From positions 234,959 to 298,958 of the forward strand of contig NZ_KE386837.1 in the NCBI RefSeq assembly GCF_000429025.1: DNA of 64,000 nt. The letters are read 5' to 3'. Shown here one piece after another: positions 52,101-59,817 of this stretch; position 1 is the first letter of the stretch; each line of letters opens with the position of its first letter. This DNA comes from Actinospineispora spinosispora DSM 44797. GTDB lineage: Bacteria > Actinomycetota > Actinomycetes > Mycobacteriales > Pseudonocardiaceae. The notes beneath the pieces were generated by a model. The model was not told where the DNA came from, searched no databases, and saw only the letters and a list, made by a program, of their open reading frames with translations. The translations under genes were made by a program, and so were the position numbers.

Positions 52101-52451
52101 ATGCAGAATCTCGACCCGAGCGACAGCCGAGCGCCCTACCTGCAGATTGCTGACGTGCTGCGCAAGGCCATCGCCGACGGCGAGTTCGAACCAGGAGCGA
52201 AACTGCCCGGCTTCCAGGCCGTTGCGACGAAATATGACGTGGCCCGGGGTACGGCCAAGAGGGCGTACGAGACCTTGCAGGCTGAGCGGCTCATCGTGAT
52301 CCGGCACGGACAGGGCTCGTTCGTCCAGGCTGGTCGCGCTGCGACGGCCGACGACGGCGATCTGGCTGCCACCGTTGCCGAGCTGCGAGCGGAGCTTGCC
52401 GAGTTCGGGCAGCGGCTCGCTGATGTTGAGAGTCGACTGGCCGGCTCGTAG
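52101..52451 (+). CDS. GntR-family repressor (KorSA-like)
   Basis: A 116-residue regulator with a GntR winged helix at about residues 12-78 (L-R-K-A-I-A-D-G-E-F, then Y-D-V-A-R-G-T-A-K-R-A-Y). A short coiled-coil tail (A-A-T-V-A-E-L-R-A-E-L-A-E) replaces a ligand domain, so it probably dimerises directly. In pSAM2 the KorSA repressor of this kind keeps transfer and replication off. Its position, divergent from the transfer operon, fits that role. Confidence 0.85.
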   Translation: MQNLDPSDSRAPYLQIADVLRKAIADGEFEPGAKLPGFQAVATKYDVARGTAKRAYETLQAERLIVIRHGQGSFVQAGRAATADDGDLAATVAELRAELAEFGQRLADVESRLAGS

Positions 52452-52613
52452 TGCTACTCCCCGGTGAGTCGGTCGAGGCCTGTTCGGTTGGGTTCCTGGT
52501 TGCGCTGCTGTTTCTGTCATAACCACATAAAACCGCTGGTCGTGGTGTTGTAATAAGGACACGGGGAGTACCCACGCTAGGTAAACCCGCCAGTAACAAA
52601 CAGGGGGAGTGGA

Positions 52614-53951
52614 GTGGGTAGAGAACAACCGGCGGACTATCTGCCTCGTGACGTGCTTAAACGGCCCGACTTCGCTGCAGCTTGTGCGAGTCGGGACCTC
52701 GGCAAGGTCCTCCTCCTGGCAAAGCGGTGGGGAGGCGTGGGCTTCTCTGCGTCGCACCTGGCGCGACGGTGCGGGCTAACGGTCTCCCGCGTCCAGGACT
52801 ACGTAGCCGGCCGTAGGCAGGCACAGCAGGTCGCCGTGTTCGAGCGTGTGGCGGACGGTCTTCACATTCCGGGTGCGATGTTCGATCTGGCTGACCGCGC
52901 CTGGGAGGTTGCCGCACCGGTGCCCGCGCTAGTGACGCCCGAGCACGTCGACCCGCTCTCCCAAGGGGACGTTGTCGTTCCGCCGAGCGGTCAAGCTGGA
53001 CATGAGCTGATACCGACTGACTTCCTGTGGACGCCGGAGCCGGCTGGCACCAAGTACCTGGATTCAATCCGAACGAGCATCCAGAAGCTGTTGTCTCTGG
53101 ACAATCGCGTCGGCGGTGCCGAGATCTCACGGCTGTCCGAGCAGGTCTTCGAGGCCGTCCACGAGAAGATCGGCTCAGGCGATTACGACCGGGCGATCCG
53201 GAAGGATCTGCTTGCTGCCGCCGGGGAACTCGGGGAAGTGGCAGGATGGCTGGCATACGACGCAGACCGTCAGGACGTTGTGCGCCGTATGAACCACGAG
53301 GCTCTGTACTTCACGCGACTTGCGGGCGATAAGAGTATGGAGCTGCTTACGCTGCAAAACGCCAGCATGCATGCCGGGTTTATGAATCGCCCAGCCGAAG
53401 CTCTGGACCTGGCCGAGATGGTTATCGAGGGCGACTACCGGTTGTCGCCTCGTCTTCGGGCGCTCTTCTTGACGCGGAAGGCGCGTGCCCTCGCGCAAGC
53501 TGGCGACGAATCGGCCATAAAAATATTTGCCGAGGTTCGCTCATTGTTCTTGGAGGGGACGCAAGACACTGATCCGCCGTGGGCCTGGTGGATCGATGAG
53601 CGGGAATTGGCCTGGCATGAAGCAATGTGTCAAAAGAACCTAGGCGATAGTCGACGTGCGATTGCGCAGTTCGAGAGGTCCGTCGAAGCCACAGCGCCGG
53701 GTGAGATTCGCAGTCAGTATCTGCATCGTGCTTATCTACTGGACGCGCAGGTCGGTGTCAGGTCGTGGCGTTCAGTCGAGCGCACACTAGAGGAGCTGGT
53801 GCCACTCATTCCTGAGGTTGCCTCAACCCGGACGGCTGTTCTCATTGAGAAGTCTATAGCCAGCCTGCGTCGACCGGAGATGTGTGCGCCGCGTTCTCTC
53901 CTGGAACGGGGCGAGGTAATCGGACGCGTGCTTTCACCTTCTTCTGTATGA
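52614..53951 (+). CDS. Helix-turn-helix regulator with TPR-like helical repeats
   Basis: A 445-residue protein. An N-terminal helix-turn-helix (about 38-85, S-A-S-H-L-A-R-R-C-G-L-T) is followed by a long alpha-helical region (from about 190) with repeated helix pairs, for example R-L-A-G-D-K-S, A-L-D-L-A-E-M, A-R-A-L-A-Q-A-G-D and A-I-A-Q-F-E-R-S. This is a regulator architecture common in actinomycetes. It starts with GTG after GGGGGAG. A methyltransferase gene follows 7 bases after its stop, so the two are co-transcribed. Confidence 0.8.
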   Translation: MGREQPADYLPRDVLKRPDFAAACASRDLGKVLLLAKRWGGVGFSASHLARRCGLTVSRVQDYVAGRRQAQQVAVFERVADGLHIPGAMFDLADRAWEVAAPVPALVTPEHVDPLSQGDVVVPPSGQAGHELIPTDFLWTPEPAGTKYLDSIRTSIQKLLSLDNRVGGAEISRLSEQVFEAVHEKIGSGDYDRAIRKDLLAAAGELGEVAGWLAYDADRQDVVRRMNHEALYFTRLAGDKSMELLTLQNASMHAGFMNRPAEALDLAEMVIEGDYRLSPRLRALFLTRKARALAQAGDESAIKIFAEVRSLFLEGTQDTDPPWAWWIDERELAWHEAMCQKNLGDSRRAIAQFERSVEATAPGEIRSQYLHRAYLLDAQVGVRSWRSVERTLEELVPLIPEVASTRTAVLIEKSIASLRRPEMCAPRSLLERGEVIGRVLSPSSV

Positions 53952-53958
53952 TGCGAAA

Positions 53959-54486
53959 ATGACGACCGATGATGAGGCCATGGTGAGCCTTGCCGACGCG
54001 GCACGTGACCAGTATTTCTTGAGTTCCCCTGAGAAGCTCGCGCTACTGGTTCAAGCAGCGGACATACGGGCGAGCGATGCTGTAGTCGAGGTGGGCGCGG
54101 GAATCGGCTCCGTCGCCCGTGTATTGCCAGCAAGCGCGAGTCTGACACTCATAGAGCTCGACGATCGGTTCACAGATATTTTGAGATCAAGGTTTCCGCA
54201 TGCGACAGTAATTCAAGGTGACGCGTTAACGCTGCTCCATCACGTTCCCTGTGACGTCCTGCTGAGCAACTTGCCAAGAGAGCCGACGGAGAAGGTCATT
54301 GGCGTGCTGCCACGGTTAGCGGTTAGGACGGCCGTAATCGCCACTGGCGAGAATCCCGATCTCACTCCGCTGGACGGATATTTCGAGAGTGAGGTTGTCA
54401 CATCGATTGGAGGTGACGATTTCCGGCCGCCACAGCCGGTTCTATCCTTATTGATCAGGATCAGTCGAATTTCCGGATCATCCTGA
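53959..54486 (+). CDS. rRNA adenine methyltransferase-like protein
   Basis: A 175-residue protein with the KsgA/Erm-type Rossmann fold: D-Q-Y-F-L near the start, motif I V-V-E-V-G-A-G-I-G at about 35-43, then L-I-E-L-D-D-R and G-D-A-L. The catalytic N-L-P-Y motif is N-L-P-R here, so loss or change of aromatic-stacking activity is possible. It is short (Erm enzymes have about 250 residues), lacking a full C-terminal RNA-binding domain. Possible roles are rRNA or small-molecule methylation or a regulatory partner of the upstream helix-turn-helix protein. Confidence 0.72.
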   Translation: MTTDDEAMVSLADAARDQYFLSSPEKLALLVQAADIRASDAVVEVGAGIGSVARVLPASASLTLIELDDRFTDILRSRFPHATVIQGDALTLLHHVPCDVLLSNLPREPTEKVIGVLPRLAVRTAVIATGENPDLTPLDGYFESEVVTSIGGDDFRPPQPVLSLLIRISRISGSS

Positions 54487-54772
54487 TAGTGCTCTTGTGG
54501 CGTCGTGTGGCGGACCTGTAGACCAATGGACGGCTCGGGGTTGGCTCCTGGCTGACCGTCGAAGCAAGTGTCATAGGCACTAGTATCCGAGATGGCCCGG
54601 TACGTGGATCGACGTTTCAGAACGACCGAAACGTCATCGGCGAGTAACAGCTAGTATGTAACTGCACGAACATTCGTTCGAAATTCTGATTGCCTCTCGC
54701 GCTGGTCGCTCCGCCTGCGGTAGCGTTCTTGAGAGCGCACACCACGTGCGCCCCCAAGAGGTGGTGTATCGC

Positions 54773-55105
54773 ATGGCTGAGCAAGTGCTGAGCCTGAAGG
54801 TGCGCATGCGCATGTTGCTTGCGATTATTTTAGACGCAGCCTTCTTTGCGGCATGGCTGTTCGTTCTAAATTTCTTCGATCATTTAACCAACGGGATACA
54901 GGCTAGCGGTGATCTTGAATGGAAAATTGCTAAGGTCTGCTTTAGTGTATCAACACTGGGGTTGATCCTGACGTATATTTTCTGGGACCTCCGCGAGGCG
55001 AATCTCTTGCTGAGGAGTCGATTCGCCAAGCGCCGACAAGATCTTGAATTCCAGACAGGTTTTCCGGCGAATTCCTCTCCCAAGGTGCGGGAGGAGGGGC
55101 TGTAG
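54773..55105 (+). CDS. Small membrane protein of cargo trio
   Basis: A 110-residue protein with two hydrophobic segments (about 14-34 and 53-72) and a basic C-terminus. The ATG at 54773 is preferred over a GTG at 54746 for its GAGGTGG site. Its stop (TAG) overlaps the next GTG by one base, which implies coupled translation. Base composition is more A+T-rich than the rest of the window. No family recognised. The stretch 54487-54772 upstream carries a GACGTTTC/GAAACGTC inverted repeat. Confidence 0.65.
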   Translation: MAEQVLSLKVRMRMLLAIILDAAFFAAWLFVLNFFDHLTNGIQASGDLEWKIAKVCFSVSTLGLILTYIFWDLREANLLLRSRFAKRRQDLEFQTGFPANSSPKVREEGL

Positions 55106-55608
55106 TGAGTAGAAGCTCAAGTCGACTAGGTTTGCGTGGCTCTCTGCATCGAAGCCTCCGGCTCGACCTTGTCGATGCGAAGCGGTTTCCGTCTGTCTAC
55201 GTTGCGCGGGTGGCGGTATTCGTGGCGGTTACCTTGATAGCCGGTCTGGTCGCTTTTGCTATTATTGCGATACCTAGCTCGACTGCGAATCGCTTCGTGG
55301 CGCTGCCTATCTTGGTCGGCGTTGCAATGGGTAGCAGTTATCGGTTACTCGAGCAGCCGCTGAAACAACTTATCCAATTGGCGCGAGAGCTGGTTTCAGG
55401 TGCGCCGATAGGAAGTCTATCTGCGAATACGGTAAGCAGAATTCAAGTGTATAAGGATCGCACTGGAGGCTATCGTTATCGTTTAGTTGCGAAGGATGGT
55501 CGAGTTTTGAATATAAGTCCGCAGTACGCTTCGCCAGACGAGGCAATTGATGCAGTCAATGCAATGCTTGATGTCGATCGGAGTGTTGCTGTCGAGCTGG
55601 TCTGTTAG
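55105..55608 (+). CDS. Membrane protein with DUF1508-like tail
   Basis: A 167-residue protein. The first 95 residues contain two hydrophobic segments (about 31-53 and 60-76). The C-terminal 60 residues (I-Q-V-Y-K-D-R-T-G-G-Y-R-Y-R-L, then D-G-R-V-L) match the DUF1508/YegP pattern, a small beta-rich domain. Fusion of YegP-like sequence to a membrane anchor is unusual. GTG start, overlapping the previous stop. It is A+T-rich and probably part of the same transcript as the HNH gene 65 bases downstream. Confidence 0.65.
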   Translation: MSRSSSRLGLRGSLHRSLRLDLVDAKRFPSVYVARVAVFVAVTLIAGLVAFAIIAIPSSTANRFVALPILVGVAMGSSYRLLEQPLKQLIQLARELVSGAPIGSLSANTVSRIQVYKDRTGGYRYRLVAKDGRVLNISPQYASPDEAIDAVNAMLDVDRSVAVELVC

Positions 55609-55673
55609 TCGACTCAACGCTGCCAGAGCAATTAACCGATAGGTTTGTCGAAACTCAGTAGAGTAGGATCCAA

Positions 55674-56333
55674 ATGAGTGAACCTCGCTCAAATATCGGT
55701 GCGGCCACGGCAGCCGCGCTCTGGGCGCTCAGTAACGGTACTTGTTACGCTCCCGGGTGTCCATTTCCTGTTGTTTATGAGGTCCGTCCCGGCGTGTATC
55801 GAAAGAACGTCCAGATTGCTCACATTATTGGAGTTAAAGTCGGCGCCGCTCGGCATCGAAACATCCCAGCGAGAGAGCGAGAATCTTTCTCTAATCTGGT
55901 GCTTCTTTGCTTACCTCACCACGCTGAGGTTGATGACAAGCTCACTGGAGAGGAGTACTACTCTATTGAAAAACTTCGTGGATGGAAACTGGAACGGGAG
56001 GGTGCTAACAGTAAAATTCTCGGAAACCTGCTCGTTTCTGACGAAAGCCGTCTATTTGACGCCTTGACGAAGCTTTTCGAACCTCCTATTGAAAAGCTCG
56101 AACGTCTCGCTGAGCAATTGCAGGAAACCGGGCAGCTGAATGCTGAATCTCTTGCTGAACTCCAACAGGTGGTGCTTGTTCTACGAGATAGTCCGCTGTC
56201 GCCAGACGCGAGCGTTGCGACAAACTTAATGAATGCTGCCGAAGTATTTTCGGGGCTTCATTTGGAAAATGCGGCTTCGCAGCTTATGAATGCCGCAGAG
56301 ATGATGCTCGCAGCTCAGCAGAACGGATATTAA
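55674..56333 (+). CDS. HNH endonuclease-like protein of cargo trio
   Basis: A 219-residue protein with an HNH core in its first 110 residues. It has C-x4-C (C-Y-A-P-G-C) near 24-29, the H of V-Q-I-A-H-I-I near 50, and N-L-V-L-L-C-L-P-H-H near 78-87, then D-D-K-L. This resembles HNH effectors of defence systems, such as those fused to SAVED in CBASS, but no SAVED domain is visible. The C-terminus has helical repeats (L-M-N-A-A-E). It starts after a TAGGATC site. As the last gene before attR, it is a strong cargo candidate. Confidence 0.78.
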   Translation: MSEPRSNIGAATAAALWALSNGTCYAPGCPFPVVYEVRPGVYRKNVQIAHIIGVKVGAARHRNIPARERESFSNLVLLCLPHHAEVDDKLTGEEYYSIEKLRGWKLEREGANSKILGNLLVSDESRLFDALTKLFEPPIEKLERLAEQLQETGQLNAESLAELQQVVLVLRDSPLSPDASVATNLMNAAEVFSGLHLENAASQLMNAAEMMLAAQQNGY

Positions 56334-56551
56334 TGGGCGCTTAAAGAATTCAAATCCAGACCGCTCGGGCTGCGGGGAGATGGTCTGCGTTCCGTTGCCC
56401 TCGTGCCTGCTGCGTGATGAACGCGTGCGTGGTGAGGACTCCGCGCGGGGCTCAGACGGGGGCTCAGTTTGGTTTTATACGGACTGCGTCTTGAGTGGCT
56501 CAGCAGTCACTTGACCTGCGGATGAACGATCTGGTACGGCCGTTCGGGGAG

Positions 56552-56602
56552 CTGAAAAGCGGTAGGTCGGCGGTTCGACCCCGCCCCTGGCCACCAGCTT
56601 TG
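56552..56602. repeat. attR, 51-bp direct repeat
   Basis: Exact copy of 37598-37648, corresponding to the tRNA-Phe 3' half plus 6 bases. It marks the right end of the element. The stretch 56334-56551 before it holds no gene. Confidence 0.93.
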
Positions 56603-56649
56603 GGTTTCCCCTGCCTGCGGAGTGCGCAGGCTTTGCGCTGGTCATTGCA

Positions 56650-56670
56650 TTGGGGGGCCGAGCCCCCCAA
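56650..56670. terminator. GC-rich hairpin downstream of attR
   Basis: TTGGGGGGC (56650-56658) pairs with GCCCCCCAA (56662-56670) across a 3-base loop. It lies 48 bases past attR and may have ended the tRNA transcript before the element integrated. Confidence 0.65.
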
Positions 56671-56735
56671 ACCCCCCACGGTGCGGTTGCTCTCGATCCA
56701 GCCGGGTCGTCTTTCGTGTTCTCGACCCAGCGGGG

Positions 56736-56910
56736 TTGTCGTTCGTGTTCTCGGTGCGGCCGGGTTGTCGTTCGTGTTTTGGGTGCGGCGGGGTTGTCGT
56801 TCGTGTTCTTGGCTCAGCGGGGTTGTCGTTGGTGTTCTCGGTGGGGCCTGGTTGTCGTTCGTGCTGTCGGTGCGGTCTGGTTGTCGTTCGCTTCGTGTTC
56901 TTGATCCTGC
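56736..56910. repeat. 29-bp tandem repeat, about six or seven copies
   Basis: Copies of TTGTCGTTCGTGTTCT (first 16 bases of each unit) begin with TCG at 56739, 56768, 56797, 56826, 56855 and 56884, exactly 29 bases apart. A degenerate copy precedes them (56707). The rest of the unit varies. With a non-triplet period and no ORF, it is noncoding, and no spacers are present, so it is not CRISPR. Confidence 0.85.
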
Positions 56911-57003
56911 GGGTTGCCTTGGTGCCTCGTGGATCACCCGCAGCTGTTGCCTTCGGATAATTGGTTGTGTTGCGGGAGCCTCGTCGGTGCACTGTCTTTC
57001 GTG

Positions 57004-58083
57004 ATGTCTCCGGGCTCTGGTTCTCACGTTCGGGTCGGGGCTCTTGTTCCGCTCTCTCGGCCCGGGTGGGTGGGGGCGGGGCGGCAGCTGCTTGCCGGGC
57101 TCGAAATGGCTGTCCGGGACGTCAACCTGGGTGGCGGGGCGCTGGGGCGGCCGCTGTCGTTGATCGTGCGGGACACCGCCGCTGATCCGGACACCGCGGC
57201 AGCCGCCGTGTCCTCGCTCGCTGACCTTGGTGTTGTTGCCGTGGTGGGGGAGTATCACAGCGTCGTCGCACGCGCCGCAGCCGCTCGGGCCTCGGCGCTG
57301 GAAGTGCCGTTCCTGTGTTCATCCGCGGTCCTCGACTCGCTCACCGACACGCCCACCGACTGGGTCGCCCGGATCGCGCCCGCCCAGTCCCACGGCTGGC
57401 GGATCTACGCGGACTACCTCCTCGGCGCCGGCCACCGGCGCGTCGCCGTCGTGACCCAGCCGAGCGTCTACTGGGCGGCCGGTACCCGAATCCTGCGGGA
57501 CCACCTCGCGGCACGCGGCGCCACCCTCGTCGAACTCGACGCAGCCGAACCCGCCGCCGTGTGCGACGAGGTCGTCGCACACGGCGTGACCGCGCTCCTG
57601 CTCCTCGTCGGCCTTCCGGAGCCGGCAGTGGGGATCGTCCAGGCCGTCCGGCGCGACCTGCGCCTCGCCGACGTGCTGATCGGTGCGCCCGCCGGGCAAC
57701 CCGAACTCGCGGAATGGGCGTCCCTGCTCGGTGACGACGGCGCCGGAATCCCGTTCCTGCGCTACCTGCCCGAGCAGCTCGGCCCACTCGGAGCCCGAGT
57801 CGAGACCGCCCTGCGTGAACAGCTCGACGAAGCACCCTCGTTCGTCGCCTTCGAGGGCTACGACACCGTCACCGTCCTCGCCGACGTCCTGCGGACCCAC
57901 GGCCTCGACCGGACGCACATCGCCCAGGCCTGGCCGCGCGTCGACGTCGAGGGCACCCGAGGACGGATTCGGTTCTCCCGCACGCCGGGCATCGGCCTGT
58001 GGCAATGGGCGTGGCCGCCGGTCCAGGTCGCCGATCGGGACCCGGCCACCCCCGACCGCTACCGGACACTTCACACCGGCTGA
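57004..58083 (+). CDS. Periplasmic-binding-like protein without signal peptide
   Basis: A 359-residue protein of the type I periplasmic-binding (Leu/Ile/Val-binding) fold: V-G-A-L-V-P-L at the start, A-V-R-D-V-N near 38, V-V-A-V-V-G-E-Y-H-S near 75, then F-E-G-Y-D-T-V near 280. No signal peptide or lipobox precedes it with the start at 57004 (57001 is also possible), so it may be a cytoplasmic sensor or the start is farther upstream. No transporter genes adjoin it. Its end overlaps the MFS gene by 13 bases in opposite direction. Confidence 0.78.
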   Translation: MSPGSGSHVRVGALVPLSRPGWVGAGRQLLAGLEMAVRDVNLGGGALGRPLSLIVRDTAADPDTAAAAVSSLADLGVVAVVGEYHSVVARAAAARASALEVPFLCSSAVLDSLTDTPTDWVARIAPAQSHGWRIYADYLLGAGHRRVAVVTQPSVYWAAGTRILRDHLAARGATLVELDAAEPAAVCDEVVAHGVTALLLLVGLPEPAVGIVQAVRRDLRLADVLIGAPAGQPELAEWASLLGDDGAGIPFLRYLPEQLGPLGARVETALREQLDEAPSFVAFEGYDTVTVLADVLRTHGLDRTHIAQAWPRVDVEGTRGRIRFSRTPGIGLWQWAWPPVQVADRDPATPDRYRTLHTG

Positions 58084-59435
58084 GCGGCGGCCAGCCTGGC
58101 CGGGCGGGTCACGACGGTCAGGACGAGTGCGAATGCCGTGGCCACCGCCGCCACGACCAGGCACGTGATGAAGCCGTTCCCCAGATCGTGCGCGACACCC
58201 AGCAGCGGCCCGAACGTCGCCACACCGACGGCCGCACCGATCTGGCGAGAGGTGTTGAACACCGCCGACGCCGCACCGTGCAGAGCGGGGTCGACCGCCG
58301 CGATCGACTGCGACGCCATCGTGGGTACCAGCAGCCCCGAACTGAACCCGGCCGGCACCAGCGCGAGCGCCAACGGCCACAGCGCGGACGCGGTGCTCGC
58401 CCACGCCACCGACAGGAACGTGACCGCCAGAGCCGCCTGACCGATACCCAGCACCGCGCGCCGTCCGATCCGCGCGGCGAGCGGAGCCGCGCACATGCTG
58501 CCGACCGAGATGAGGCCGGTCAATGGCAAGAACAACAGGCCACTGACCAGGGCGCTGAGCCCGCGCCCCTGCTGAAGCATCAGGCTCATCGCGAACAACA
58601 GCCCGTAGAACGCGAAGTTGAACAACGCGCCCTGAGCGGCCGCCCCCGCGAAGCCCCGATCACGGTAGACACCCGGCGGCAGCAGCGGCGCCCGCCGAGG
58701 CTGCTCGGCCCAGACGAACCCCAGCAGCGCGACCACGGCGAGCACGGCGGCACCGAGCACCCACGGATCCGACCAGCCCCGGGCGGGAGCCTCGATCAAC
58801 ACGAAGATCAGCCCGCCGATCAGGACCGTCGCCGCGCCCATGCCGGCAACGTCCAGCCGCCGGCTGCCGCGCGCCACGGCAGGCATCGAACGCAGGCTCC
58901 AGATGACGGCCGGAATCCCGATGACCACGTTCACCGCGAACACCGCCCGCCAGTTCACCAGAGCAACGAGCCCGCCGCCCAGCAGTGGCCCCGCCGCCAT
59001 CCCGATGCCACCCGCCGCGGCCCACCACCCGACGAACCGGTGCCGCAGGTGCTCATCGGTCGCCGACGCCGTCGCCAGTACGAGCGCGCTCGGCAGCAGC
59101 AGCGCCGCCCCCGCCCCCTGAACCAGTCGCGCAACGTTGAGCACCGACATCGACCAGGCCGCCGCGCAGACAGCCGACGACGCGGTGAACACCACCAGCC
59201 CCGTCACGAAAACCCGTTTTGCGCCAAGCGTGTCGGTGATCGCTCCCGCGCCGAGCATCACGGCGGCGAACGTGAGCGTGTAGGCGTTCACCGCCCATTC
59301 CAGCTCGGGCCGGGACGCATGCAGATGGGTGGCGAGCTGGGCAAGAGTGAGGTTCACGATCGTGCCGTCGACGAAGACCATGAAGGTCGCGACCAACGCG
59401 AGAACCACCACACCCCTGCGGTGTTCGATAGGCAT
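58071..59435 (-). CDS. MFS drug efflux transporter (EmrB/QacA-like)
   Basis: A 454-residue major facilitator with about 14 hydrophobic segments. The N-terminal F-V-D-G-T-I-V-N-L-T block and a following L-E-W-A-V-N-A-Y are typical of the EmrB/QacA drug-proton antiporters. The gene diverges from an ArsR-family regulator, which probably controls it. Substrate unknown. Confidence 0.9.
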   Translation of the reverse strand: MPIEHRRGVVVLALVATFMVFVDGTIVNLTLAQLATHLHASRPELEWAVNAYTLTFAAVMLGAGAITDTLGAKRVFVTGLVVFTASSAVCAAAWSMSVLNVARLVQGAGAALLLPSALVLATASATDEHLRHRFVGWWAAAGGIGMAAGPLLGGGLVALVNWRAVFAVNVVIGIPAVIWSLRSMPAVARGSRRLDVAGMGAATVLIGGLIFVLIEAPARGWSDPWVLGAAVLAVVALLGFVWAEQPRRAPLLPPGVYRDRGFAGAAAQGALFNFAFYGLLFAMSLMLQQGRGLSALVSGLLFLPLTGLISVGSMCAAPLAARIGRRAVLGIGQAALAVTFLSVAWASTASALWPLALALVPAGFSSGLLVPTMASQSIAAVDPALHGAASAVFNTSRQIGAAVGVATFGPLLGVAHDLGNGFITCLVVAAVATAFALVLTVVTRPARLAAAQPV

Positions 59436-59493
59436 AGAACAACTCTACAACTGATTTCGATGGTCATCGAACAGCTCAAGGTATTCTGTGTGC

Positions 59494-59799
59494 ATGACGA
59501 CGTATCCGCAGGCCCCCGCCTCCCTGGAGGTCAGTGCCGTCCTGCACGCGCTGGCCGATCCGGTGCGCCTGGACCTCGTCCGGCAACTGAGGGAATCGGA
59601 CACGTCGATCGCGTGCGGCCGCTTCAATGCACCCGTGGCGAAGAGCACCCTCAGCCACCACTTCAAGATTCTTCGCGAGGCGGGCATCATCGTGACCCAC
59701 CGCGAAGGCGGCTTGGCCCTCAACGTGCTGCGCACCGACGAGCTGGAAGCCTCGTTCCCCGGGCTGCTCGCCGCGATCCTGCCCGACTCCCGGCCGTAG
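59494..59799 (+). CDS. ArsR-family transcriptional regulator
   Basis: A 101-residue winged helix-turn-helix regulator with A-L-A-D-P-V-R-L-D-L-V, then T-L-S-H-H-F-K-I-L-R-E-A-G. A Cys (I-A-C-G-R) alone is not a metal site, so a small-molecule ligand is more likely. Its gene is divergent from the MFS pump, 58 bases apart, which suggests it represses that pump. Confidence 0.88.
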   Translation: MTTYPQAPASLEVSAVLHALADPVRLDLVRQLRESDTSIACGRFNAPVAKSTLSHHFKILREAGIIVTHREGGLALNVLRTDELEASFPGLLAAILPDSRP

Positions 59800-59817
59800 T
59801 CGTATGCCGCGCGACCG

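Larger units (their letters stand above)
37598..56602. mobile_element. Actinomycete integrative and conjugative element (AICE), about 18.95 kb
   Basis: Bounded by a 51-base exact direct repeat that starts in the tRNA-Phe anticodon loop and ends 6 bases past CCA. It carries a tyrosine integrase and excisionase next to attL, prim-pol plus ATPase replication genes, SSB, a TraB/FtsK translocase, a SpdB-like protein and a GntR (KorSA-like) repressor. This matches the pSAM2-type AICE layout, in which double-stranded DNA is moved by TraB. Extra genes at the right end (52.6-56.3 kb) are probably cargo. Confidence 0.92.

Noticed and set aside
55674..56333. CBASS-type HNH-SAVED effector
   Set aside because: The HNH core is similar, but the C-terminus is too short for SAVED and no cyclase gene lies nearby.
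37598..56602. Prophage
   Set aside because: No capsid, portal, terminase or lysis genes; TraB, SpdB-like and KorSA-like genes instead define a conjugative element.
56736..56910. Possible CRISPR array
   Set aside because: The 29-base units are directly tandem with no spacers, and no cas genes are in the window.
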